Source: an uncultured bacterium (GTDB taxonomy: Bacteria; Hydrogenedentota; Hydrogenedentia; Hydrogenedentales; CAITNO01). From it: 22,298 nt of DNA. The DNA lies in NCBI GenBank assembly GCA_937923585.1, contig CALDSM010000765.1, positions 1 through 22,298 of the forward strand, given 5' to 3'. The notes below the pieces were generated by a model. That model was given only the letters and a program-made list of their open reading frames with translations, ran no database searches and was not told the origin of the DNA. The first letter of the stretch is position 1; the number at the start of each line of letters is the position of its first letter. A program made the translations under genes and the position numbers. Positions 6,152-14,222 of this stretch are shown one piece after another.

Positions 6152-8986
6152 TCACGGGCGGCTCTTGGCCGAATCGGCCTGGACCCCGGACGGCTCAGCA
6201 AGGAAGGCGTCGCTTTTCACGTAGTCAACCATCGCGTCCAGAAGGCAGGCCCCTTCGGGCGTGTCGGCCAACAGGGCGACACCCTGGGTAATCAGCAGCC
6301 TTTGTCCGTCCTGTCCGCGCTTCTGGGAAATGTAAGCGAAATACTCCTTCCGGCCTTCGCCAACGGCAAAATGCTCGAATGTGCCGAACTCCGGATTGAT
6401 GGGCAGCGGAAGGCCCCGCTTGATGAGCCTGAACCAGAGCGGGGACAGTTTTCCGTCGTGCGGGAAATCGCCGTACACGGGGTGGCGGGCAAACGCTGTC
6501 CCGATCTGGTCGCCCAGCGACCACCAGCCAAGTTTGACGTTGGGCTCGCCCCCGGCCGGGCCGATCATAATGCCCCGCCTGCCTTTCTGGCTGGCGGTAA
6601 CAAGGTCGGGGTGATCCCAGGAACCGATGGCCAGTTGGGCATCTTCCGCCTCGGGCGTTCCCAGCCGGACAATGCCGGGATAGCGTTTGGACAGCACGTC
6701 GAGGATATCTTCCGTGGCCGCCATGCCGTCGCCCCGTTTCGCAGCGCGCTTTGGGAAGAACCAGTAGTCCCAGGAATTGGTGATGTTGGTGCCGTCGAGT
6801 GACACCTCGAACACCGCATGCGCGGGTTTGTCCAGCTCGGGAACCACAAAACTGCATGCGCCCAGTTCCTTGACGTCACCCGGCGCCGCATCGAACGGCG
6901 CGAGGGTTCCTTTGGCCAGGGTCTCAGCGACCGTCTTCAGCGTCCAGGAAATCCGTGCCTGATGCAGGGGCACGGCATCGAAATGCGAAACCCAGAGGGT
7001 CACCCTGCGGGAATCGCCGCACACCGCGACGGCACTGTCCGGTTCGGTCTTTGCGAGGATTGCCGTGGGGCCGTTGAACCGCCGGAACTGGTCAAGGGTA
7101 AGCCCGCCGGGCTTCTCCTCCCAAAAGGCGTTCAGGAAACCCTGGCCGGTGTATGTGTCCTCCTGGGGCACCATGACGTCCACGATGGTCCAGTACGAAT
7201 ACCCGTCGCAGGCCGGGTCCAGCCGCGCCTGCTCCAACCCCTGTTTCTGATAATAGCCCTGCAGGGCGTGTGCGGCGTTGAGACAGGCGTCGCCCCAGGC
7301 GCGGTCGAGCCCCGCTGCGCGGAGCGAAGCCTCGTAATCCTCAAGACTTCGGGGTGCGGGGATTGCCCCGGTGAACTTCGGCGCCAAACGCGGGTCCATC
7401 TTGATGCCCAGGTTCAGGTATTCATGGGCAACGAACGGCACCTCCAGCGCATCAAACGCGCCGGGTGCCCAGGGCATGATGGACGATGCCAGCCCGTAGC
7501 CGTTGGGGGTGAAGAAGTCGGCGTTCTCCAAGGTGTTGCAGCCGCCGTCCTGGTGCTGCATGATTCGGTCGGGGTCGGTGCGTTTGGCCCACTGGTAGAT
7601 TTCGCGATCCAGGGGGCTGCCGAGGTGGCCCTCGTTTCCGGTCGAATAGGCCGCGAAGGATACGTAACGACGGTAGTGCGTGTAGAGTTCCTGGATATCC
7701 CGAAGGGGGTCGAACGCGAAACCCTCCGGTGTGATGTCATGGTAGTAGGGCAGTTCCGGCTGGATGAGAATGCCCGCCTCGTCCGCCGCCTCGAAGAACT
7801 CCGGGATCTCGCAATGCGTGTGGTGCCGTACATAATTGAAGCCGGCCTTCCGGGCAAGCAAAAGGTGTTTGAGATGCTCCTCCCGGTCCGGCGGCGAGGT
7901 CAGGGTCATCGGATAGATGTAATCGTCGCCGTATCCGCGAAGAAAGTAGGGTGTGTCGTTCAGATAGAAGCGATCTCCGCGCACTTCCAGTTTGCGGACG
8001 CCAAACCGTTCGTGCCACCCATGGACCGGGGTGTTCTCCGAGACCAGCGTCACTTCCGCAAGGTACAGGCCGGGCGTTTCCGGCGACCAGGGGCGGAACA
8101 CGGTCAGCGGCACTGCGCATACGACGTCGGCGTTGCCGTTGGCGTCCAAAGTCAACGGCTGATGGAGGGTCCCTGCCGGCTCGCCGTCGAGCGTGTGAAC
8201 GACAATATCCAGCGCGGCGTTTGCCAAAACCGCCCCGCCTTCACGGCGAACGCTGACGTTTAGCAGGGCAGTCTTCTTGTCAAAATCCCCGCGCACCCAG
8301 ACATCATCGAGCCGCGTCGTCGGCGTTGCCTCAAGTTCAATGTCCCGGTAAAAACCGCCGAAACGGTGAAAGGCTGCCGCGCATCCTTTCCGGCTGGGCG
8401 TGTCGTTTCGCACGGTGGCGACGATCTCGGCCACCTCACCCGGTTTCACCAGGTCCGTGATGTCATACTTGTAGGCACCGCAGTACGTGTTCAGATGTGC
8501 CACGCGCTGATGGTTGACCCAGAGCCAGGCTTCGGTCCGTACCCCGCCCACCTTGAGCCAGATGCGTTTGCCGGTCCAGTCGGCGGGGATATCAACAGCC
8601 CGGCGGTAGCGCGCCGTTCCCATGTAGACATGGTTCAGCGGCCTGGGAATGCAGTCGAAAGGCAACCCCCAATCATGGCTCATCCCCGGCTCGCCGACAC
8701 CCTGCGCCTCCCAGCAGCCGGGAACCTTAATCTTGCGCGCCTCAGCCCAGTCCGGCTCGTTCCAGCCGGGGCCCTTGCCCATGCGGTGCCGTCCCATAAG
8801 CGAAGGGTCCGTCACAAAGTCCCATTCGCCCCGCAGTGGAAGGATTTGCTGGAGCGGGGAAAGCGTTGCCGAATGGACCACCGCGGGTGTTGGCGGCTGC
8901 GTGCCCCAGGGGTCGCCACCCTCCGCATGCAGACGCGCATCGGCGACCACGGCAGCCATAATGAACAGGCCCAAGAAACGTTTCAT
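6152..8986 (-). CDS. Secreted GH2-family glycosidase (beta-galactosidase/beta-glucuronidase type) with C-terminal extension
   Basis: A 944-residue protein. The ATG at 8986 follows AAGGAG by seven bases and gives a short Sec signal (MKRFLGLFIMAAVVADARLHA). Domains in order: a GH2 sugar-binding jelly roll (about 40-220, ending in RFGGFYRDIELEA), an Ig-like domain (about 220-330), and the GH-A barrel (about 335-630). The acid/base is probably Glu452 in STGNEGH and the nucleophile Glu522 in FVAHEYLN, the usual GH2 order and spacing. A C-terminal region (about 758-925) has a Rossmann/amidotransferase-like look (ARHPVYGDFPHDG, then TPEGACLLDAMVDYV) and resembles the end of the 1165-residue GH2 upstream. 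GH2 enzymes release terminal beta-linked sugars (galactose, glucuronate, mannose); which one is not visible here. It starts 37 bases after the GH39-like gene, so the two are almost certainly co-transcribed. Confidence 0.88.
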   Translation of the reverse strand: MKRFLGLFIMAAVVADARLHAEGGDPWGTQPPTPAVVHSATLSPLQQILPLRGEWDFVTDPSLMGRHRMGKGPGWNEPDWAEARKIKVPGCWEAQGVGEPGMSHDWGLPFDCIPRPLNHVYMGTARYRRAVDIPADWTGKRIWLKVGGVRTEAWLWVNHQRVAHLNTYCGAYKYDITDLVKPGEVAEIVATVRNDTPSRKGCAAAFHRFGGFYRDIELEATPTTRLDDVWVRGDFDKKTALLNVSVRREGGAVLANAALDIVVHTLDGEPAGTLHQPLTLDANGNADVVCAVPLTVFRPWSPETPGLYLAEVTLVSENTPVHGWHERFGVRKLEVRGDRFYLNDTPYFLRGYGDDYIYPMTLTSPPDREEHLKHLLLARKAGFNYVRHHTHCEIPEFFEAADEAGILIQPELPYYHDITPEGFAFDPLRDIQELYTHYRRYVSFAAYSTGNEGHLGSPLDREIYQWAKRTDPDRIMQHQDGGCNTLENADFFTPNGYGLASSIMPWAPGAFDALEVPFVAHEYLNLGIKMDPRLAPKFTGAIPAPRSLEDYEASLRAAGLDRAWGDACLNAAHALQGYYQKQGLEQARLDPACDGYSYWTIVDVMVPQEDTYTGQGFLNAFWEEKPGGLTLDQFRRFNGPTAILAKTEPDSAVAVCGDSRRVTLWVSHFDAVPLHQARISWTLKTVAETLAKGTLAPFDAAPGDVKELGACSFVVPELDKPAHAVFEVSLDGTNITNSWDYWFFPKRAAKRGDGMAATEDILDVLSKRYPGIVRLGTPEAEDAQLAIGSWDHPDLVTASQKGRRGIMIGPAGGEPNVKLGWWSLGDQIGTAFARHPVYGDFPHDGKLSPLWFRLIKRGLPLPINPEFGTFEHFAVGEGRKEYFAYISQKRGQDGQRLLITQGVALLADTPEGACLLDAMVDYVKSDAFLAEPSGVQADSAKSRP

Positions 8987-9023
8987 CACAGGTCTCCTTG
9001 CGAAATCGCGCCAAAGCGGCGTT

Positions 9024-10487
9024 TCATTTGGACGACGGCGCGCCAAATCTCACCAGATACACGGCATTGTCGGGAAGGTCCAGCGTCAGTTCCCGTTGTT
9101 CCAAGGCCAAAACAGTCTTGCCCACGGAAGCCAGCTCATGTTCGCCGTCAACGGCAAGCGTCTCCGCCTCCACCGGTTGCGGCAACGGCAGGTTCTGGAA
9201 CTGGAGGACCACCTTGTGCGGCGCGGAGTCATAGTTGCTGATTAGAATGGAGGCAAGCCTGCGGTCGTCCGACAGGCCCGCGCAAATTGTCATTTCCGGC
9301 TGTGGCACGCCCTGTAAATCGCAGGCCGCGCGGTTGGGTGTCTTGGTCAGTTGATTGAATGCAACAAACGCGTAATAGACACGACCTGGAACGCTGAAGC
9401 CGTCAAACATGCCCCACGGGTTCGTGTCGGCAGTGTAATAGTTCGCCATGTCGAGCGGGCTGTCCTGCATCCGCATCAATGCCGATGCGACGAACGCGGC
9501 CGCTTTCGGGCCCCGCATGACATCAAACTTCTCCCGCATTGCGGCGTACTTCTGCGGGCTTGGATTGCCCAACTCGTTGGCATCAACGGAGTTTTCCCAC
9601 GGGTACCACATGGGGTGCCATTCGGTGACATGGCTTTCGGCATTCGGGAATCCGTATTCGTCGAGCAGATTCCGGGCCTTCACGGCATTGGACGCCACAT
9701 CCTGGGGCGCGCCCGTGTAGCAGTGCCAGGTGAAGAAATCGAGCGGGACTTTCCGGTCGCGGCACCAGGCCAGGAACGGACGGACAATGTCATGGTTGAT
9801 GTGGCAGGTCGCGGGGCCGCCAACCTTGAGCGCCGGGTCGTGGGCCTTGATCGCGGCGGCGACGGTTTCATACATCTCAAAGTACTGCTGCTGGGTGCCC
9901 GGCCACATGCCGGAGACCTTCTCGGCGGGCTCGTTCCAAATTTCCCAGTGTTTAATGCCGCAATGGAATCCGTTGGCCCAGCCGTCGTTGTAGTGCCGGA
10001 TGATGTTGACGCAGATCTTCGCCCATTTCGCGAAATCCTTCGGGGGCTGCACGTAAAACCCGCCGTTGGAGTACTGGCGGCTCCGGCATTCGATGCTCTC
10101 CCCCAGCCGCCAGGTGATCTGCGCGCCGTTGTTCACAATCCCCGCAATGTAGGCGTCGGTTTCGGCAAAGGTGTAGTACTTCGGGTCGTCGGCATCCGCA
10201 TCAAAGATCGGAAAGATGAAATGAATGTCCACCACGTTCTGACCCGCGTAGTGGCAATCGTGCAGCCGCACGGACGGGAATCCGGCCTCCTTGTGGTAGT
10301 TCGTCAGGTCGGCGCCGATGCCCCAGTTGACCGGGCCGTTGTTCACGCCGTGCAGCGCCCGAATCCTTCCCGCTGTCTTGCCGAAATCAACTGCCGCGCC
10401 AGTTTGGGCGGTCTCGGCAGACTGGGCAAATGGGATGGCGAGGACCGTCAGGACCACTGCCAGTGCGAGCGTTCGAACGATGTTCAT
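9024..10487 (-). CDS. Secreted GH39-like glycosidase (beta-xylosidase / alpha-L-iduronidase family)
   Basis: A 487-residue protein. The ATG at 10487 follows AGGAGGGAG and gives a Sec signal (MNIVRTLALAVVLTVLAIPFAQS). A clan GH-A barrel follows. HWEIWNEP (about 180-187) holds the acid/base Glu186, and HVTEWH (about 286-291) holds the probable nucleophile Glu289. The opening segment VVDIHFIFPIFDADADD is typical of GH39-like proteins. The last about 90 residues form a small beta-sandwich (DRRLASILISNYDSAPH, LPDNAVYLVRF). GH39 contains beta-xylosidases and alpha-L-iduronidases, so a pentose or uronate substrate is plausible but not decided. It is transcribed after the large GH2 gene (125-base gap) and just before the second GH2 gene. 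Confidence 0.85.
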   Translation of the reverse strand: MNIVRTLALAVVLTVLAIPFAQSAETAQTGAAVDFGKTAGRIRALHGVNNGPVNWGIGADLTNYHKEAGFPSVRLHDCHYAGQNVVDIHFIFPIFDADADDPKYYTFAETDAYIAGIVNNGAQITWRLGESIECRSRQYSNGGFYVQPPKDFAKWAKICVNIIRHYNDGWANGFHCGIKHWEIWNEPAEKVSGMWPGTQQQYFEMYETVAAAIKAHDPALKVGGPATCHINHDIVRPFLAWCRDRKVPLDFFTWHCYTGAPQDVASNAVKARNLLDEYGFPNAESHVTEWHPMWYPWENSVDANELGNPSPQKYAAMREKFDVMRGPKAAAFVASALMRMQDSPLDMANYYTADTNPWGMFDGFSVPGRVYYAFVAFNQLTKTPNRAACDLQGVPQPEMTICAGLSDDRRLASILISNYDSAPHKVVLQFQNLPLPQPVEAETLAVDGEHELASVGKTVLALEQRELTLDLPDNAVYLVRFGAPSSK

Positions 10488-10612
10488 GTGTGTCTCCCTC
10501 CTCATGGGTGCGGCAAATGTGTTCAAGGGGAATGGTATCCCGTTCTCGCCCCGTTCGAATCGGGACCCTTTGGAAAATCGGTGCGTTGTGGATGAAGTCT
10601 GCGGAGGCATGA

Positions 10613-13600
10613 TCAGCGATATCCAAGTTCGGCCAGTTGGTTCTCCGTGTCCTCGGGGAGTCTCGCCAGGGGCTCTTCCGTTTCCCGGTCCATGTAGCGC
10701 AGGAGGTTTCGGAGGAGGCGTTCGGCGGAGGGGTCTGTGCCGAGGTTTTCGCGTATGTTCAGCGTGTTCAGGAGGAAGCGGCCCGCGCCAAAGGGGTAGA
10801 CCGCCGTCATCAGGCCGGAAGCGTAGCCGCAGGACACGTTGTTTGCCCCCGCGATGGCTTCAGCGGGGTCTTCCGCGCCCTCGAAGACGAGGTCTGGAAT
10901 GATGTCGCGGTAGAGACCGTAGTCCATCATGCCGCCGGACTGGAGACCGTCGAATACGGGATGCTGCTTGGCCCATTCGTCTTTGTGGTAGAGCCAGCCG
11001 TTCAGGCGGGCGAGCGTGCCTTTGTTTTTCAACGGCAGGCGGGCAAGGGCGTTGTCTCCCTGCCGGAAGACTTCGGGAGACAGGAAGACCAGCGAGGAGC
11101 CCTGCGCCACGCGCCGCATCAGTGCGGACCATGCCTCGGAGCCGCCGTCGTCTGCGGGTTTGGCGGATACCAGAATCAATTCGCGCCGTTTCGGCGGTTC
11201 CGCGGAGAAGGGGCGCATCTTGACGCCGTGTTCCGCGAGCCACGCGGCAAGGCCGGCGTCTTCTCCCCACAGCACAACTTCGCTGTCCACCGTCGGCATG
11301 GCCGCGGCGTCCGTCACGGAGAACGTGAACTCGCCGCCCAGGGGGGCGCCGCCCTTCTCCATTTGCGCCAGGAAGCGGTAGTCACCCGCCGGACCGTCCA
11401 CCGTGATCTCTTCGTTAAACGCGGGCAGCGCAAACGGTGACTCGGTCTTGCCGTCGGCGGCGGGAACCGTCACGGTAACGACCTTGTCCATGACACGCGT
11501 CGTTCCGGGGCCCACCACGAGCACGCGCACGGGATATTCGCCGGGCGCGAGAACGTCTTCGTTGGCCAGGACGGCCTCGAGGCGGATGCGCCCGCCGCGG
11601 TATATGTTCTGCGGTTCGCAGAAGAGGCACATGCGCAGGGGGGCCAGCGCCTCGAACAGCGCATCCGTTGTTCCGGGCTTCAATTCGCGGAAGGTCGTGA
11701 ACAGTCCCTCGCCGCTCATGCCCTGGTCCACGGTTCCGGTGAGGCTGTGGCCCGCCATGTTCGGATTGGCCCGGATGGCATTCAGGCCCAGCAGGCGTTC
11801 CCGGGCCATTTTGCGGACGCTGTCGCCGAAGAAGTCCTGCGGGCTGGCGAAGCATTCATCCATCTTCCAGCGTTCCCAATCCGCGAGAAAGCGGTCCAGC
11901 TTGTCGCGGTAGAACTGCGCGTCCTCGGACCCCTCCTTGCCAATCTGTTCATAATGGCGGGCGACGCGCCACAGGTCAACGCCGCTCCCGACGCCGTATT
12001 CGGAAATGAACACGGGGTTCTGGCCGCCGTCCACCGTGCGCAGGAAGTGAATCACGCCCGCCGTGTGCGGCGTGCGCTGGTAGGGGTGCTGGTCGTTCAG
12101 CACATCCTCCCATTCCGCCGAATTGGGATTGCTCAGGGTTCCGATGGCCTTCTGGGTTCTTCCCATGTCAAAGGGCTTGAATGTGGCGGTGTCCGGTGCG
12201 GCCCCGGGCGCGAGATAACCGTAACTCCACGGGCCGTTCGGATTGCGTTCCGGGGAAAAGCCGGCGGAGGGGTCAAACGCTGTCCCGTCACCGGCGGTCA
12301 CTTGCACGGCAAGCCCGGTTGAGTCGGCGCCATAGTCGCCGTTTCCGTATCCAACAGCCCAGTCCAGGGTGTCGCCCGCCTTTGCCTGAACGTGCAGGTC
12401 GAAGGGACTTTCGGCCTCGGCGTTGTTGACGTTGACGAATCCGGCGTGCAGCGGCTGGCCGTTCCGGATGACGTGCACATCGGTGGTCGCATGCTCGGCG
12501 ATGCTGGCAAAGACGCCCTTCACGGAGTACGCGCCGTCGGAGGGGCAGGTCCATCGGAGCGCGGCGTATTCGCCCTTCTGTCCCGGATGCAGGGAGAGTT
12601 GTCCGGGCTTCCAGGTGATACCCAAGTCCTTCCGGGTGGTTGAAGTCGGGTTGTGAATGATGTTTGGATTGGAGTCAAAGGCCGCGCGCCACATTTCCAT
12701 CCCGGTCATCGCGTTGCCGCCCTGCCCGTCGAAACGCCCGCTGTTGAGCATCACAAGACGGGACTTGTCGTGCCGGCGCACCAGGGGAAGCGCGTCCACG
12801 GCATGGCGAAAAACGGGGCCGTCGCCCGTTTCGTTCAGCAATCCCCACATGGTCACGCTGGGATGATTTCGGTCGCGCTTGATCATTTCGACGAGACCGC
12901 GGTCAAAGCGGTCGGCCATCATGGGCGAATCGGCAAGGCACCAGCTTCCGAAGTGTTCCTCGTACACCATGAGGCCGATTTCGTCGCAGAGGTCCAGTTG
13001 AAAGCGCGTGGCCACCCCGGCAATAAAGCGAATCGCGTTGAAGCCCATCATCTTGACGTTTATCAGATCGCGGCGCAGCATGTCAGGGTCGGGCGGCATT
13101 TGGAGCCCCACCGGGGAGTGGTTGCCCGTGTGCGAGCAGCGCAGGAACAGCCGCTTGCCGTTGAGGCGGAAGTGGCCGTTCTCGAAGCGGAAATCGCGGA
13201 AACCGCACCGCACTGAATGCTCGTCACAGGAGTTGGCGCCCTGCGCGGTGACGCGCGCGGTGACACGGTACAGCGTGGGCTCATTGAGCTGCCACAGGCG
13301 CGGTGAATCCACGTGAAGCACGGCGTTTACCCCGTTCTCGCCCGGAGCCAGGGGCTGTGACACGGCAACGGAATGGAGCGTCTCCCCACTCATTGCCGGC
13401 GCTATGATGAACTCGATGCGGACTGCCACTTCGTTCGCCGATGTGTTGTTCACCCTTGCGTCCACCCGCACGTCGCCCGTTTTCGGGTCCGGCTCTGCAA
13501 ACAGGTCCTCGATGCGCTGCGCGGGGCTTACGATAAGCTCTACGGAGTCCACCAGCCCGCCGTGATTGAAGGAGCCGCCCCCGGAGTACGGAATCACCTT

Positions 13601-14110
13601 GTTGCGGTGCGGGGTTTCGTTCAGCACAATGCCGTCAATGGGCTCGTGCGAGGGATTCAGCAGGCGCACCGCCACGAGATTGGCCGCATTCGGCTCGACT
13701 GCGTCCGTAATGTCCAGCGTGAACGGCGTTTCTCCCCCTTCGTGTCCGCCCACGGGCCGGCCGTTCAGCCACACTTCGGCCTTGTAGTCCGCCGCCCAGA
13801 AACGCAGCAGATAACGGCCCCCTGCATGCGGATTGGCCGGAGCCTCGAAGGTCTTCCAGTACCATGCAAGCCCATGGTAGCCCGGAAAGGCGTCCTGTAT
13901 AATCCATGGGACACTGGTCTTCACTGCCTCCGGGCGTGGCGCCAGAAACCATTCCCCGGTTACCCCCCCGTTGCGGGGGTCCGTTGCCAGCAGCCATTCA
14001 CCGTCGAGCGAGAGAACCGACGCAGACGCCATGGCCTGCTGTCCCAGTGGTTCCCCGGCGGAGAACCCCGCCGCCAGCATAAGCGTCACCACCCCAGTCA
14101 TGAAAACCAT
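10613..14110 (-). CDS. Very large secreted GH2-family glycosidase with a beta-sandwich inserted in the catalytic barrel
   Basis: An 1165-residue protein. The ATG at 14110 follows GAGGGAG, and the N-terminus is a signal peptide (MVFMTGVVTLMLAAGFSAG). Domains: GH2 jelly roll (about 30-195), Ig-like domain (200-300) and GH-A barrel. The acid/base is Glu427 in WGLLNETGDG and the likely nucleophile Glu704 in VFISEYGVG. These are about 277 residues apart, against about 70-90 in usual GH2 enzymes. The excess is an inserted beta-sandwich (about 505-607: DGAYSVKGVFASIAE, TTDVHVIRNGQPL, AGDTLDWAVGYGNGDYGADS) of the kind attached to many planctomycete and Bacteroidetes extracellular proteins, presumably for carbohydrate binding. 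After the barrel come an Ig-like segment (about 840-935) and a C-terminal amidotransferase-like domain (943-1141). It is second in the minus-strand series. Confidence 0.87.
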   Translation of the reverse strand: MVFMTGVVTLMLAAGFSAGEPLGQQAMASASVLSLDGEWLLATDPRNGGVTGEWFLAPRPEAVKTSVPWIIQDAFPGYHGLAWYWKTFEAPANPHAGGRYLLRFWAADYKAEVWLNGRPVGGHEGGETPFTLDITDAVEPNAANLVAVRLLNPSHEPIDGIVLNETPHRNKVIPYSGGGSFNHGGLVDSVELIVSPAQRIEDLFAEPDPKTGDVRVDARVNNTSANEVAVRIEFIIAPAMSGETLHSVAVSQPLAPGENGVNAVLHVDSPRLWQLNEPTLYRVTARVTAQGANSCDEHSVRCGFRDFRFENGHFRLNGKRLFLRCSHTGNHSPVGLQMPPDPDMLRRDLINVKMMGFNAIRFIAGVATRFQLDLCDEIGLMVYEEHFGSWCLADSPMMADRFDRGLVEMIKRDRNHPSVTMWGLLNETGDGPVFRHAVDALPLVRRHDKSRLVMLNSGRFDGQGGNAMTGMEMWRAAFDSNPNIIHNPTSTTRKDLGITWKPGQLSLHPGQKGEYAALRWTCPSDGAYSVKGVFASIAEHATTDVHVIRNGQPLHAGFVNVNNAEAESPFDLHVQAKAGDTLDWAVGYGNGDYGADSTGLAVQVTAGDGTAFDPSAGFSPERNPNGPWSYGYLAPGAAPDTATFKPFDMGRTQKAIGTLSNPNSAEWEDVLNDQHPYQRTPHTAGVIHFLRTVDGGQNPVFISEYGVGSGVDLWRVARHYEQIGKEGSEDAQFYRDKLDRFLADWERWKMDECFASPQDFFGDSVRKMARERLLGLNAIRANPNMAGHSLTGTVDQGMSGEGLFTTFRELKPGTTDALFEALAPLRMCLFCEPQNIYRGGRIRLEAVLANEDVLAPGEYPVRVLVVGPGTTRVMDKVVTVTVPAADGKTESPFALPAFNEEITVDGPAGDYRFLAQMEKGGAPLGGEFTFSVTDAAAMPTVDSEVVLWGEDAGLAAWLAEHGVKMRPFSAEPPKRRELILVSAKPADDGGSEAWSALMRRVAQGSSLVFLSPEVFRQGDNALARLPLKNKGTLARLNGWLYHKDEWAKQHPVFDGLQSGGMMDYGLYRDIIPDLVFEGAEDPAEAIAGANNVSCGYASGLMTAVYPFGAGRFLLNTLNIRENLGTDPSAERLLRNLLRYMDRETEEPLARLPEDTENQLAELGYR

Positions 14111-14222
14111 CGAATCTCCCTCGCGTTGAAAGCGGCCCTGTATTCAGCAAGACATGATAGGCGTCCGCAAATCCAGACACAAACGACGGGCAAGGGACTT
14201 CATGCCGGTCGCGCCGCGCCTA

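Noticed and set aside
6818..8263. 481-codon open frame on the plus strand inside the GH2 gene
   Set aside because: Low-complexity Gly/Arg/Val composition, antisense to a clear GH2 enzyme.
1517..14202. AGGGACTTCAT occurring near 1517 and near 14192 as a shared regulatory motif
   Set aside because: An 11-base match between two sites is expected many times by chance in a window of this size.
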